Below, piece after piece: positions 36,669 to 48,490 of a DNA stretch of 64,000 nucleotides. The notes beneath the pieces were generated by a model. It worked only from the letters and a program-made list of their open reading frames with translations, made no database searches and was not told where the DNA came from. The stretch is taken from NCBI GenBank assembly GCA_018340805.1, contig JACMZG010001908.1, positions 31,051,394-31,115,393 of the forward strand. The letters run 5' to 3'. Within the stretch, counting starts at the first letter, position 1, and every line of letters begins with the position of its first letter. This stretch comes from Microvelia longipes. Lineage: Eukaryota > Arthropoda > Insecta > Hemiptera > Veliidae. The translations under genes and the position numbers were made by a program.

Positions 36669-38533
36669 CAGGCTAATGTAAAAATATTTAAAGCATGATA
36701 AATTAAATGCTATGTTTAGTATTTTAATAACCAATCTTTTCCCACAATTTAAGCATTTGAATGTATAGAACAAAGACAATCTTGACACACAGCTTCCCAC
36801 CCTCTGGGATCAGCAGTTTGAGGATGCCAGGTTACTTTAAAAGTTCACTACAAGAGTTGTCAAAGATTTTTAAAATATTGTTATACTCCTTACAAAATCT
36901 TTTGACATGAAAAAACAGCTGTTTTAATAAAAGCAGTAGGCATTTAACTTCGGAAAGAAAATAATACTTTCAGGTAATTGGGTGACATCACAGGATAACC
37001 ATGGTGCAACCCCTGGTGAGCATGCCCTAAACACATGCATCCCATTTAACCATTTAAAAATCTTTTCACTTGCGATCTGAATTTGTTTCATTTGTTGTTT
37101 TCCCATAATTTTGCGTTACCTACAAGGTTATTATCTGTTTTGGGGTGTAAATTAGAGATTTTTGTTGAATTTTCAACAATATTGAACAGTTTGAACTCGG
37201 GTTCTATTGCACTACTGACGGTCAAAACATGATGGGCATGATGCTTTGTCACTAATTTAATAAACTCACAAAAAGAGCCATTTAATTTTTTATAAAACCA
37301 ATAGGAATGGCGCTATAAGGCAAAAACTTATTTTAGGGTCAATTTTTCGGACTTTAATAATAAAAAAAAATGATCATGTGCGAATAAATATAACCTTTTG
37401 TAACATCGGCAACTATCTACACATAACACACTGATTACTTGATTTCAAAAGTTCATTCTTATAACGTAAGCAACTAACAAATCAGTGTAGCGGCAAGATA
37501 ATGAAGATGCTGACAGCATTTAGTTTTTAACATGAAATATATAACAGCCTACATATCCAAATGGATATCGTCATATTAAAAACAAAAACAGTCAGCATCT
37601 TACTCCTGCAAAGCCGGAACAATATGCCCCTATAATGCCAACTAACAGTGTAAACAACACATAAGTAGTAACAAATTAATATCAAAATCAAGACAAAAAT
37701 TGGCAAGTTTATTAACTTATAAGTATTAAAAAAGGAACACAGCTGTGCTAGTTTTAGTTTTTCCTAGTAGAAGTTAAATAAATAATATTACAGTTTAGAT
37801 TAAGAATGCTACGAAATAACAATATAAGAAGAGACATTGTTTAACATAAAATAAAAAAAATAAAAATCTAGTTAAAAATAGTTAATTTTGAATATTAGAG
37901 ATAAGATAAGAAGTGATTGAGATCACAAGTGCTGCAGGGCAGGTAAAATAACCAATTTTACCCGTACTACACATCGCCCCCTTGCAGCTGTAGAGACTAT
38001 TTCCCTTTAAGTATGTTTCAAGCATCTTATTTTCTCCCTTTCAGCTGTTTTCTATTCATGAGACCATGTCAAAAGATATAGCACGAGGAGTATAATTAGT
38101 AAAATTAGAGCTTTGAAATCAGCTGTTTTTACAATTTTAGCAAATTTTCATCAGAAAATCAGGCTTCTGAGTTAGATTTACAGATGTGGAGGGTGGGAAG
38201 AACAATGAGTAAAAAAGGACAACTATTAGTCAAAGGAGTTGCAAATCCACGTTCCCCTTCTTGAACCCAACCTCATAAGCTTATTTTTCTTTTGATAATT
38301 CACTAAGTGACTTGTGTTTATCTCCAGACAGTATATAACGTGAAGTTTAATGACTAGTTTTTAGGGAAGAAAGATGCATTCTTTAGTCCCAAAACAAAGT
38401 ATTTTTTACTCCATTAGGACTAAAAAGTCACTTTTTTAACCCTTGGAAGTAAGAAGTATTTACTATGACTAGGGTTTCTGTAATTAGCATTTCTATAATT
38501 CCAACCCTAATTATAGAAAATATTTCTTAAAAT
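36669..38533. other. Intergenic DNA, nothing recognised
   Basis: Mixed-composition DNA without a convincing frame. It could include the far 3' UTR of the minus-strand FBXW7 gene, but there is no direct sign. Confidence 0.4.
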
Positions 38534-38894
38534 CTTATGAGATAGTTATAAACTAATAACAAGTCTCTTCACACTAACTGTTTTAATTACAAAACAAGAG
38601 CCGACTTTCGACCACTTCTGGCCATCCTCAGTCATGCAAAATTGAGTGCCGAGTTATATATAGTCCTTCAGAGGCATAGGACGCACTCCTATGTCCTATG
38701 GAGTGCGTCCTATGCCTCTGAAGGACTATATATAACTCGACACTCAATTTTGCATGACTGAGGATGGCCAGAAGTGGTCGAAAGTCGGCTCTTGTTTTGT
38801 AATTAAAACAGTTAGTGTGAAGAGACTTGTTATTAGTTTATATATATACCACTTCACATTGCAGCAACCTATAATAATTATGCTTATGAGATAG
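38534..38894. mobile_element. Near-perfect hairpin element with 12 bp target duplication (Penelope-like candidate)
   Basis: CTTATGAGATAG at 38534-38545 is repeated at 38883-38894 and flanks the insertion. Inside, 38547-38842 is a near-perfect 296 bp palindrome (148 bp arms, centre near 38694; one mismatch noticed, GCCGAG against GTCGAG). A 40 bp one-sided tail precedes the right duplication. Each arm has the hammerhead-like order CTGAGGA, stem GGCC/GGTC, GAAA (right arm, about 38757-38782). The layout matches that of 24143-24424, although the two sequences differ widely. Confidence 0.8.
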
Positions 38895-40182
38895 GGTATT
38901 TTCCATTTTTTTTATGTAGATCCCCAAAATTTATAAGAGGGCCTAGACCAAAATATTTTTCAGCTAAGATCAAACACAGTTTTAGCCCAAAAAAGTTTAG
39001 TGCAGCAATAAAAAAAATTGAGGGTGGGACACCAAAAATGTAGGGGGGGGACTCAATAAAAAAAACAAATTACAACAAAACTTATGAAAATAAGAATATA
39101 ACAATAATTAAATTACGATGTCTGGAGATAAAATCTTGTATGCACCTTGGGTAAAATGCAATTTTTTTCACACAATAAATTTCCCCCTCGGCTTAGTTTT
39201 AGAAGTTAATTACTTCAGCTTTGCTTCAGGATTTAAAGACATGAAAACCTTGGCTTTGTTTGAGAGTTAAATTTTTTTATTCCTATGGCTTTCGCCATAT
39301 TAAGTAACTTATGTTAAAAAAAGCAATAGAACTCTTTAGTCATTTATTTGTGTATAAATAACTATAATGTAATATTATCAAAAATTCTCTTACAATACAG
39401 GATACATAAATATAATAGAAGGGAAATAATGAGAAAACAAGTGTGTTTGTTAAAAGGAAATATTGTCGCAACAAATTAGTAAAAGTTATCTCTAGTTTGC
39501 TAAAAAATGACACAGGAAGATCAAAGGTTCTACACAAGCCTTGTAAGAACTATAATAATATCAAGACATACAGTGGATTTTTAGGAATAAGTAAATACTT
39601 CGATGGATTAACTAGAATGAGATATTCAAGACAGCTATCTGTGAGTTTTTGTTTGTAGTTATCTCTAACAAAGCTGTTTTTTTTATCAAAAATGATCAAC
39701 TGCATCCAAAAAAATTGCTAATAACACTAACTTTATAATGATTATAAATAATCATGATTATTAGCCCATGATTTACATAAAATGAATTTAAAAGCATAAG
39801 AAGATTAACAACATTAATAAGGTAAATAGACTGTCACTGGGTTCACTTTTTCATTCACATTCAATGCTTGTTCTAATACTCTGATTTTACTGATAACTAA
39901 TTACACGAAACAACATGAGTTCACTTTGAATTTCATGACCCATTGGTCAACAAAACAATTTTTTTGAAGAAAATAAAATATTTTTGTTTATCACATCATA
40001 AAGAGGTAAAACGTTGGGCTCTTTTTTTAAATTGTAAACAATATACATAGTTTTAATTAATTTAATACAGTTTGTTTTATACATTTTTTGTTTATAATTA
40101 AATAAAAATAAATATAAAAATTAAGGTAAAATAAATTTGATAAAACGGTGAAGTAGAAATTTGTTGTATTGGTTAATTTGTC
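38895..40182 (-). other. 3' flank and probable 3' UTR of FBXW7
   Basis: AT-rich, with no gene. A minus-strand AATAAA (TTTATT on the + strand at 39343-39348) is one possible polyadenylation signal about 840 bp after the stop. I cannot select the real one. Confidence 0.4.
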
Positions 40183-43100
40183 TCACTTAAGGTCTGCATC
40201 AAAGTCGAGTACTAAAAGCTTGGTTTCTTCAGTAGCATTTCGAGAACCAACAGCACAAACTAATTTTGTATCGTTAGCTCTAATTCTCCAAACAACTCCC
40301 CCAGAACCACCACTGGGCAGTGTTACTATGTTCCTAATAAATTCACCTGCAACAGCAACAATTTTAATAGCTTATTTTATAATTATGTAAATATATATGT
40401 AAAATCAACTAAGCTACCTTTGTAGTTGAGGTTAATAAAACACGGGTATTTATACTAAACTTTGATACCACGCAGATCTGGGGTTTCAATCCTAGGTTAC
40501 GATCTCCATTTATATGAGAAAATTTATAGCAATCAAATACTTTCACTCTCAGGTGGTAGTGGCAACTACCACTCTCAGGTGGTACTGATGTAATTAATCT
40601 GGTTTAAAGAGACAGCAACATTTTCAAAAAATATGGCTTAGCAGTCCTCAAACCAAGCAAATTTCCTGATTCCTGAAATTTGACTGATTCTTGCTGAACA
40701 ATACACTCCTTGCTTGATTAATTTGTTCATGTATAGTCTGATAAGTAACCCTTCGTCTTATTTGTCTGACTTATTTAAAGGAAATGTGCTTAAATGTTAT
40801 CCTAAGCATAACTAAGCAATGTTACTGCGCTAAAATTTTATGCTTAGCATGAACAAGTCAATAATATATTGCTTCATACACTAAGCTTTAAACAATGGCA
40901 AAAAAAGTGATTTAAGAAGGATGAAAATAGTTATGTATAGTGTAACTATTTTCTTTGAAAATTTTATTAAACAAATACTTACAAATCGAAAGGTTACTGA
41001 TCAGACTATATTATATGCACAAATTAATAGAGCCTGAAATCAAGCATTCCAAAGGTAATTTGCTCGGCTTGCTGGCATCTGAGCATGAATTTTTGTTTTA
41101 TCTTCATCCTTCAAAAATTCAAGCCTTCAAGGACAACTTCAAATGGTAATGGTTAAACATTTAATCGACTCCAAACAAATTAAACGAGCCAATTAACAGA
41201 GGAAAATCAAAGAGCTGGCAAAAAATGTAAAATATACCTGTTTTTAAATCCCATAATTTAACTGTGCCATCATCAGATGATGTAATAACAAATTTACTAT
41301 TAAACTGCAAGCAAGTCACAGCAGACTGATGTTTGTTTGCTCCTATAACAATAAAAATAACACTTTAAGTAACAACTAACTGAGCATAACATTGAGCGGT
41401 GGAGTTTCTAAATAAAATAAAAAGACACAATTCTCCCCACAAAGTCTTCTATATTTTAAAATCCTCTTTCTTTACATCTTCCATTTAAACAATCCTCCCT
41501 GATCATTGTCCACTATATAGGAGTTAGGTGAGGGGGGGGGGGCTGGTACTGCTCCTGGAGAAATTAAAGCAAGGTCATTTTGTAATTGTCTCAATAACAC
41601 ATGTTTAAATTGTCAAATAAATGAATTGGTAAGTGTCAAATATTTGCTAAATAGAAATTATTAATCGTTCTATAAAATTGAGAGAGAATACCAATAGCAA
41701 GTTATAAAACACTAAACTTAAAAAATCCCTCTATACACACAGATAATTACTTTTTGCTTCAATGTATAAAAATATAGAGTTTTCCAGAGCCTGGTACCTT
41801 GGGCCTAATAACTAAATATAAAGAAATAATATATTATTTAATGAATATAGAGGTATTCGTCATTAAACAACATACCAGAAAGAGTTTGCAGACAGGCACC
41901 AGTGAGTATGTCCCAAACTTTAACAGTAGAATCTGCATTTCCAGACACTAAAATATTGTTAGATAATTCCATTCCAGACGTCAAAGACTGATGACCCATC
42001 AGAGTATGTCGACACTGACCAGATTCTACTTCCCATACTCTAATAGATGTATCTAATGACCCTGATACCACATGAACACCATCAAACTAAACAAAAAATA
42101 CATATTTGTAAATATAGTGCATCCATGATAATGATTTATATTTACAGCCATTTTTGAGTTCTATAACTAATGTTATAGAATAAATAACATTAATAAATTT
42201 ATTAATAAATAAATTAATCAGATATCAATAAATAATTAATCATTTATTTTTGTAAGATTTCTACAGGCAAATAATTTTTTGTAATACTTCAAATAACATT
42301 TTCAACAAAAAGGGGAGATGTTCAGGGAGCTCCTTGCTCTTCCACATCTCCTCTTATTCTCCTGCTTTGGTAAGGCTACAGTCCCAGACAGAGGCAAAAA
42401 TGGCTCCCACAAAAACCAAATTTACTAGATACATGGAAAAATGCCTTTTAACAATAAAAACAACAACAGAGAGGTCTCAAATGAGTCATAGCAGAGTCAC
42501 AGGCAAAGCAGGCCTGTGAGACCAGGCCATAAAAATTCACTAAATGTCGTTTTTACATGGCAAAATGCTATGTAACAAGAAATAATAATAAAACAACAAG
42601 TACAAATAATACAAAACAACAATATGGCCACTAAGCAGTCCGAGGCTGTACTCTATAAAAATAAATGCCCATTTAATTTGTAAGGAAATCAAATTATTTG
42701 TAAAAACAAATTAACAATTATACCAATTAAAAAACTATTAAGCTGGCACACTTTGTAAACATAGAAAATTAAAAAATCAAATTCACCTGAAGCGAATAAA
42801 CTCGGTTGGTATGACCCTGAAGAGTGTGCAAACACTGTTCCCTCTCTGGATTCCAGACTTTCACCATATAATCATAGGCTCCTGACACAACTAATCTACC
42901 ATCATATTGTACACATCTAACAGCAGCTAAATGACCAACTAACACATGTAAGCATTCCCCGCTTTCAATATGCCATACCCTAAGCGTTGCATCTCTACTA
43001 CCACTGACAACTCTGAAACATTATAAGTAAATCGGTATTGTGAACTAAAAGAATACTATTTAAAAGAATCGATAAAAAATAAAAAAGTGAAAATCAAAGT

Positions 43101-44009
43101 AGTGAAAGTGTAAGATTGCCTTTAGAATTTTCCAGTATCAAATTGTTTGTGGTGTTTTCAGCTCATGTTATTAATTAAGGCAGAGTATTTATTTTATAAC
43201 AACTGTCACTATCACTTATTTCTAAATAGTTATCTAAAAAGTTAATTAAGTATAATTTGCATATTTTTAAAGCTGTTAAGAAGGTTTCTTGGTATACTAT
43301 ACTGAGCTAATTAAGTAAGCAAATACGATACATCACAAAAACTCAAACTAGCAACTGATAAGAGCTAATAAACTTAGTGATCAGAAGTCACAGAATGGAA
43401 TTCTTCCTACTTTCGGCACTAATGCAGAAAATATGAAGAATTCCTTTTATTTTAGGCACTAGTGCTGAAAGTAAAAATGTAATTTTGGGGCAGTTGACAG
43501 ACGTTTAATGTCAATATTACATATTAATTGTTTATAAAGAAATAAAAAGCTCTTATAGAAATTAGAACATTAAATACTTTAAAGCAGGTATACATTTCAG
43601 AAGACTAGATATTTGTGTCAAATGTGACCAAATGCTAAGAGTAGTAAGAGGAAGGAATATTATCACAGATAATTGGTAAAAAATATTCTCTAATTTTTTC
43701 CCTAACCAGTATTCAAATAATAAAAAAATCCCTCCTACGTTGTTCTAGCATTTAAAACATTAAAGAACTAATGTTCAATGATAAATTATTGTAAAAAAAT
43801 ATTATACAATATAATACAAATACATACTTTTTGCCATGTAAATGCATACAGCGAACAGTAGATGTATGACCATACAATGTATGAATACACTGACCAGTTT
43901 CAGCATTCCATACTTTAAGAGTTCTATCAGTGCTGCCACTAATTATTGTACTACCAGACATTTGTGATGACCAAACTCCACCAGTGTGACCAACAAGTGT
44001 TCTTAAACA
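40183..44009 (-). other. FBXW7: FBXW7 WD40 propeller exons
   Basis: Exons 44009-43828, 43012-42787, 42086-41876, 41342-41238 and 40346-40183 encode WD40 repeats 2 to 8. Typical blades are [61 protein letters not shown] and the closing [17 protein letters not shown]. The three arginines that hold the phosphodegron in human FBXW7 are all present. Confidence 0.95.
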
Positions 44010-47000
44010 CTAAAATAAAAAAAACACTGTTTAATAAACAAACAAGCAATGACAGAAGAGCTTGAAGACCAGTAAAATGAAACCTATAATAGTAAGCATA
44101 ATTTTTTATAACAAATTAAACATTACGCGGATTAATATAAATTGCTGTTTGACCAATAGTAAACAGTTATTTTTAAGCAAAAAAGGATTGCAGTATTGAG
44201 GGTATGACCCATATGCTATTACCCATAAGGATAATTTATTAACCACAATCTTAGATAATATACTAAAAATATCATTATTATTATCATTATTAAAGGTAGA
44301 AATAACCTAGATTATCTTCCTAAATTACTTATAACTACATCCCTAATAGTAATTAGCAGTAACTTGTACGTTTATAATGAATTATATCTAATTACATTAG
44401 CTATGTTTTTTTTTGATAATTTAAACCAAAATTTAAAAAAAAATCGGGTACAAGGTACCTCAAAACTTTTTCTCATCAGATTTTGACCATACTCACCACC
44501 TTAACATAATTTTATGATTTTTTTAAACATTATTAAAAAGGTATACATGTCATTTGATAAAAAGTGAACTAATTCTGATAATGAGATGAAACTTGACAGA
44601 TACAAGACTAAATGAGTGCTGTATTTCTAATTGATCAAAACATTTTTCTGTGTTTTATGAATTTTATAAATTTTTGTAGTCAATGTTGCCAGTTAATGAT
44701 TTCATAATTTTTTTATCTGGAAAAAGAACTAGATCTAAAGATTGATTTATGCACACATTTGTAGCATAAACATACTTGGAACTTTTACAATGATAATAGG
44801 TACACACACAATTACAGAGAGACAATATGGTAAAAACTACCCAGGTCTTCAGGTCTTAAAACACCTCAAAAGAATAAAGAATTAATGTGCACACTCAGTT
44901 ATAGATTTTTAATGTAAACAAAATACTTTTCCAATATAATTGAATACTTTAATCAACACTTTACCTTTAGTTTATATGAGGAAAATTAAAAAATATATCA
45001 CATTTATATTGTTATTTATATAAGACCAACAGAACCAAAAGACTTATTGTTATCTTTCTCTTAAACTTATTACCTACACTGGTAACATAATCTAGATGGC
45101 TTAGTATGAAAATATAAAATAAACAATTTAAGTTCCTTACTTAAATCTAAGGTTTCCTCTATACCTCTCACTACATATAATAAATTTAATAAAAACAACA
45201 GCTTTACCTTGCCAGTGGTAGCTGACCACACTTTAAGAGTATTGTCATCTGAACCAGACACTATTCTAGAGCCAGAAAATTGTAAACAGGTTATAACATG
45301 ATCATCATGTCCCTTTAATACTTTAGGTTGTCTAATAGGATTTACTCTCCAATTCATTTCAACCCTATGTTGCCTCATGTAAGCTTGTTTCCAAGGTGAT
45401 GTGTGTGGACGATTTGATGATCTACCAGCCCCTCTTTTACTACCACTACTGGCACCACTCCCGCTACTACTGGATTCCATAACTACACCTGCCCGTCGAC
45501 ATTTCTCTCTCCACAATAAATTATCTTCAGCCAGCAGTCTCCAATTTCTGTTAAATAGCAAAAATCACAAAGTAAGGATTATATTTTATTAATTAAATAA
45601 CAATATTAATTTACTTGTTTACTTATTTACTGTGGAATACAAACAATCTTACTTCATTTGCAATATTTATAATTAGTAAAATAATAAATACACTAGTAGT
45701 AAAGGGGCTACACTAGGTCAGCCTCTTACAACACATTATAGTTGTGTGGTTATTTGTGTTTTCTTATGACCAGGAGTATACCCAATTTTCAAAGACGTAT
45801 CTACCCCCCCCCCCCTCACTATTTTTAGCCTATAAAAAATCACACATCAATAACAAGAACAGGTTTAATAGAGTTTAATAGTGGGTTTCAAAAACCTTTA
45901 AAAAGTTATCAATTTCATAAAAACATAACATAAATTTCTTATATAAAACAAATGCAATACTATTCCTATATACATATGGTATAAATGAGGAAAATTAAAA
46001 ATTAAGAGCTATTTGACTTAAAGCTAAAAGAATTTTCAATGGCAACAAGTTATTACATAATTGTAGTCACAATTACAACATGGCAGACTTTCAATAGTTT
46101 GGAACACTATGAAATCAATAACATACAAATAACAACAACAAAAATGTTACCTGCAGGTTTGAGCTGCTCTAAGAAGATCTCTAGGTTCAAGAAAAGATAA
46201 AACGTGCAAAGCCAATTCTTTTGGAAGTAAAGATATAAAATCCCTCTGAAATTGTGGTTCAATTAGTTGCATCATATGCCTCACTTGAACAGGTTGACAT
46301 GCTTCAACTAACCAGTCTATAGCTTGCATTCTTAATGAATTTGGCCAATCCTGCAATAATAAATAATAATAATAATAAAATTGAACTAATGCTAGTAATG
46401 AGATGAAACTTGGCATTGTTGCTGGTCTTATGTAGGATTACATTTAAAATTGATCCAATAATTTTTTGTGTTTTATGAATTCCTGAAATATTTGCTGGAT
46501 GATAAATGGCAGTTAATGAAATAAAAATATATTTAATTAAATCAGCTATCAAACCAATACTTATTTTTTTAAATATTTTGAAAACCAAAATTTTAGTTAT
46601 AGATATACATAGAACTATTAAACAACATTTAGGAATTGTTTACTTACCCTAAACCTTTGAATCCATTCTTTCATATGAGGTGGTGGAGATTCCTTAACAT
46701 TTAAAGCCTGAGGTTGTAAATTATTATTAACTAAACTAGCTGACGTAGTTCCACTCCCTACTATACATTTGTTACTACATAGTTTGTCTTTATTGTTTCT
46801 CTCTCCTATTAATTCTTCAGCTTTTTTCTTTGCACTAAAATTAATAAAGAATAATTAATAATACAGACATGATGATATAACTCACCTAACAAATGACATA
46901 GTGAAAAATAAGAAAAGAATTAGGTACAGCCCTAAGTAAGGGATACCTTGGAATATTTTTTTAAGGTCTGTATAATTGATTTTTGTGCCACATTTCATCT

Positions 47001-48033
47001 TAATTCACAAATAAAAGCTGAGAAGAGAGCAGCAACATTATACTATAACAGAACAAGCCTTTCTGATCATAGTGTTAACAAGAAGGTGATAAGAGCCTTA
47101 AGGCTCTTATGGAGACAAGTTGATTTTATCTAATTTTTGATGATTTCGGCAAAACATTATTTTTATAGTAAAAAGTTAAACATATAATTATGAATAACTT
47201 TCTATAAAATTAAAAAAAAAACCTATGAGAATCAGGAGACAGGCTCAATCCACAAAACTCCCCTCCCCCTTGATCACATTCATGATGACCACCCGTAATC
47301 TTGAAACACCCAAAAAAGCTACAAACAAACAAATTATTATTTTGTGGTCAATAGATCAAAAGGAAAAATTGAAAGTTAATAAAAATAAATACCATGATGG
47401 TTCTTCTAAAAGCTTTTGTGAATTTGATTCCACATCTTCAAATTTTCTTTTTCTCTGTAAAAATGAAAATTTATTATAAAAATTATTAATACTTGTGTAT
47501 TAATATATTTGTATAATATATTTAAAATAATATTGCAATATAATTATTCAATAAGTATAACAATTTCTAATAAATAATAACAATAAGTAAATGTCAGAAT
47601 TTCTTTAAAAAAATAAATAAAATAAAAAAAAAAATTATTACATAATAAAAAAACAGATATAAATTCCCAAAAAGTATAAATATAAAAGCTTTAAGGAGAT
47701 TATAAATATGTAACAATTGTTAATAAACTTATAATTAGATTTTATGGCACCAAAAGTAATGTGATTTATTTCGGTGTACATAAAATTTATAACAAAAATT
47801 GAATCAAAAACTCAGCAGAATGCAAAGACGCAAATTACCCTAGATGATGATGAGGATGCAGGTGAATCATCAGATTCATCCTGTACTAGAGGTGGAGGTA
47901 GTTGTGAAGATAATTCCATACTTTGACTACAAGCATCTAAGCTTTCAATTGATTCAGACTCTTGTTCTTCTTGATCACCAGAACAGGCCCAGTGATCTTC
48001 ATTTGTTTCTACTATATCACATGCGCCCGCCAT
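40183..48033 (-). CDS. FBXW7: FBXW7/archipelago, SCF ubiquitin-ligase substrate receptor
   Basis: Ten exons on the minus strand: 48033-47839, 47454-47393, 46834-46648, 46350-46151, 45547-45208, 44009-43828, 43012-42787, 42086-41876, 41342-41238 and 40346-40183 (stop at 40185-40183). All are GT-AG and phases join to 624 codons (623 residues). The start is the first ATG in frame (48033); a TGA lies in frame 27 bases upstream. The protein has an acidic Ser-rich N terminus, an F-box (residues ~186-230, [20 protein letters not shown]) and eight WD40 repeats (from ~292). The family recruits phosphorylated substrates such as cyclin E, Myc and Notch to the SCF ligase via Skp1. Arginines equivalent to human R465, R479 and R505 are present as R381, R395 and R421. 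The last 300-odd residues align to human FBXW7 with a constant offset of 84, so the propeller has no gaps. Other N-terminal isoforms from upstream exons are possible. Confidence 0.96.
42300..42660. repeat. GC-richer intronic segment, possible retroelement tail
   Basis: Composition rises here within an AT-rich intron. It contains an inverted pair CACAGGC/GCCTGTG near 42505-42520 and ends in AAC/AATA-rich simple sequence, as retroelement ends do. No match inside the window. The class is unknown. Confidence 0.35.
44435..44985 (+). repeat. Dispersed repeat family A copy
   Basis: Start AAAATCGGGTACAAGGTACC, then AACTAATTCTGATAATGAGA, TAAAAACTACCCAGGTCTTC and AACAAAATACTTTTCC in order. It lies in FBXW7 intron 5, antisense to the gene. 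Confidence 0.8.
45208..46350 (-). other. FBXW7: FBXW7 F-box and linker exons
   Basis: Exon 46350-46151 holds the helical dimerisation region ([20 protein letters not shown]) and most of the F-box. Exon 45547-45208 finishes it ([16 protein letters not shown]), then carries a Ser/Gly/Arg-rich stretch ([20 protein letters not shown]) where the human protein has a basic, non-repetitive linker. The conserved [11 protein letters not shown] follows, and then the first WD40 repeat. Confidence 0.92.
45960..46002 (+). repeat. Dispersed repeat family A, end fragment
   Basis: Only the family's last part (ATACATATGGTATAAATGAG and following A-rich bases) is present. Confidence 0.5.
46375..46560 (+). repeat. 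Dispersed repeat family A, middle fragment
   Basis: TTGAACTAATGCTAGTAATG and ATGAAACTTGGCATTG mark it. It starts only about 25 bp from the acceptor of the F-box exon (46350), after an AAT-rich tract. Confidence 0.6.
46648..48033 (-). other. FBXW7: FBXW7 N-terminal exons (disordered, acidic)
   Basis: Exons 48033-47839, 47454-47393 and 46834-46648 encode residues 1-148. Residues 1-65 are rich in E, D, S and Q and end in a five-serine run. The next exon starts RKRKFEDVE, a basic cluster that could act in nuclear import. The third ends [10 protein letters not shown] just before the helical dimerisation/F-box part. This end is the least conserved part of the family and differs between isoforms in other animals. 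Confidence 0.85.
46920..47005 (+). repeat. Possible dispersed repeat family A start fragment
   Basis: It resembles the family start (GGTACAG...GGGATACCTTGGAAT and TTTGTGCCACATTTCATCTT), heavily diverged. Confidence 0.35.
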
Positions 48034-48060
48034 GAGAAAAATCAAACTACCTGTTTCTCA

Positions 48061-48379
48061 CCTTTTAAAGGAATTACTGAAATTTAAATCAGAAGCAATT
48101 AAATGTAAAGAATTAATAACAGCTAAAATTAGCAGTTATAAAATCAGTTTATGTAAAAAACCCTATTATAAAGGATTAGGTATTTACAAATGTGGTTGAG
48201 GTGGGAAAACGAAAACTTTCCTGTAGATTAGATTTATTGTGCTGTCTAAAATCATTTTTAATGTTAAAATAGTCTTAAGCTAGACTTAAGACATTTTTTG
48301 TCATGAAATAAATGGATAAAATTTGCTATTTATTTAATGGCATATAATTAACAAGTGAGTACACAGTGTCTACACACAC

Positions 48380-48410
<31 letters not shown>

Positions 48411-48425
48411 ATATATATATATATA

Positions 48426-48490
<65 letters not shown>

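Noticed and set aside
42334..42519. 61-codon plus-strand frame inside an FBXW7 intron
   Set aside because: No family resemblance; it lies in a repeat-like, GC-richer segment.
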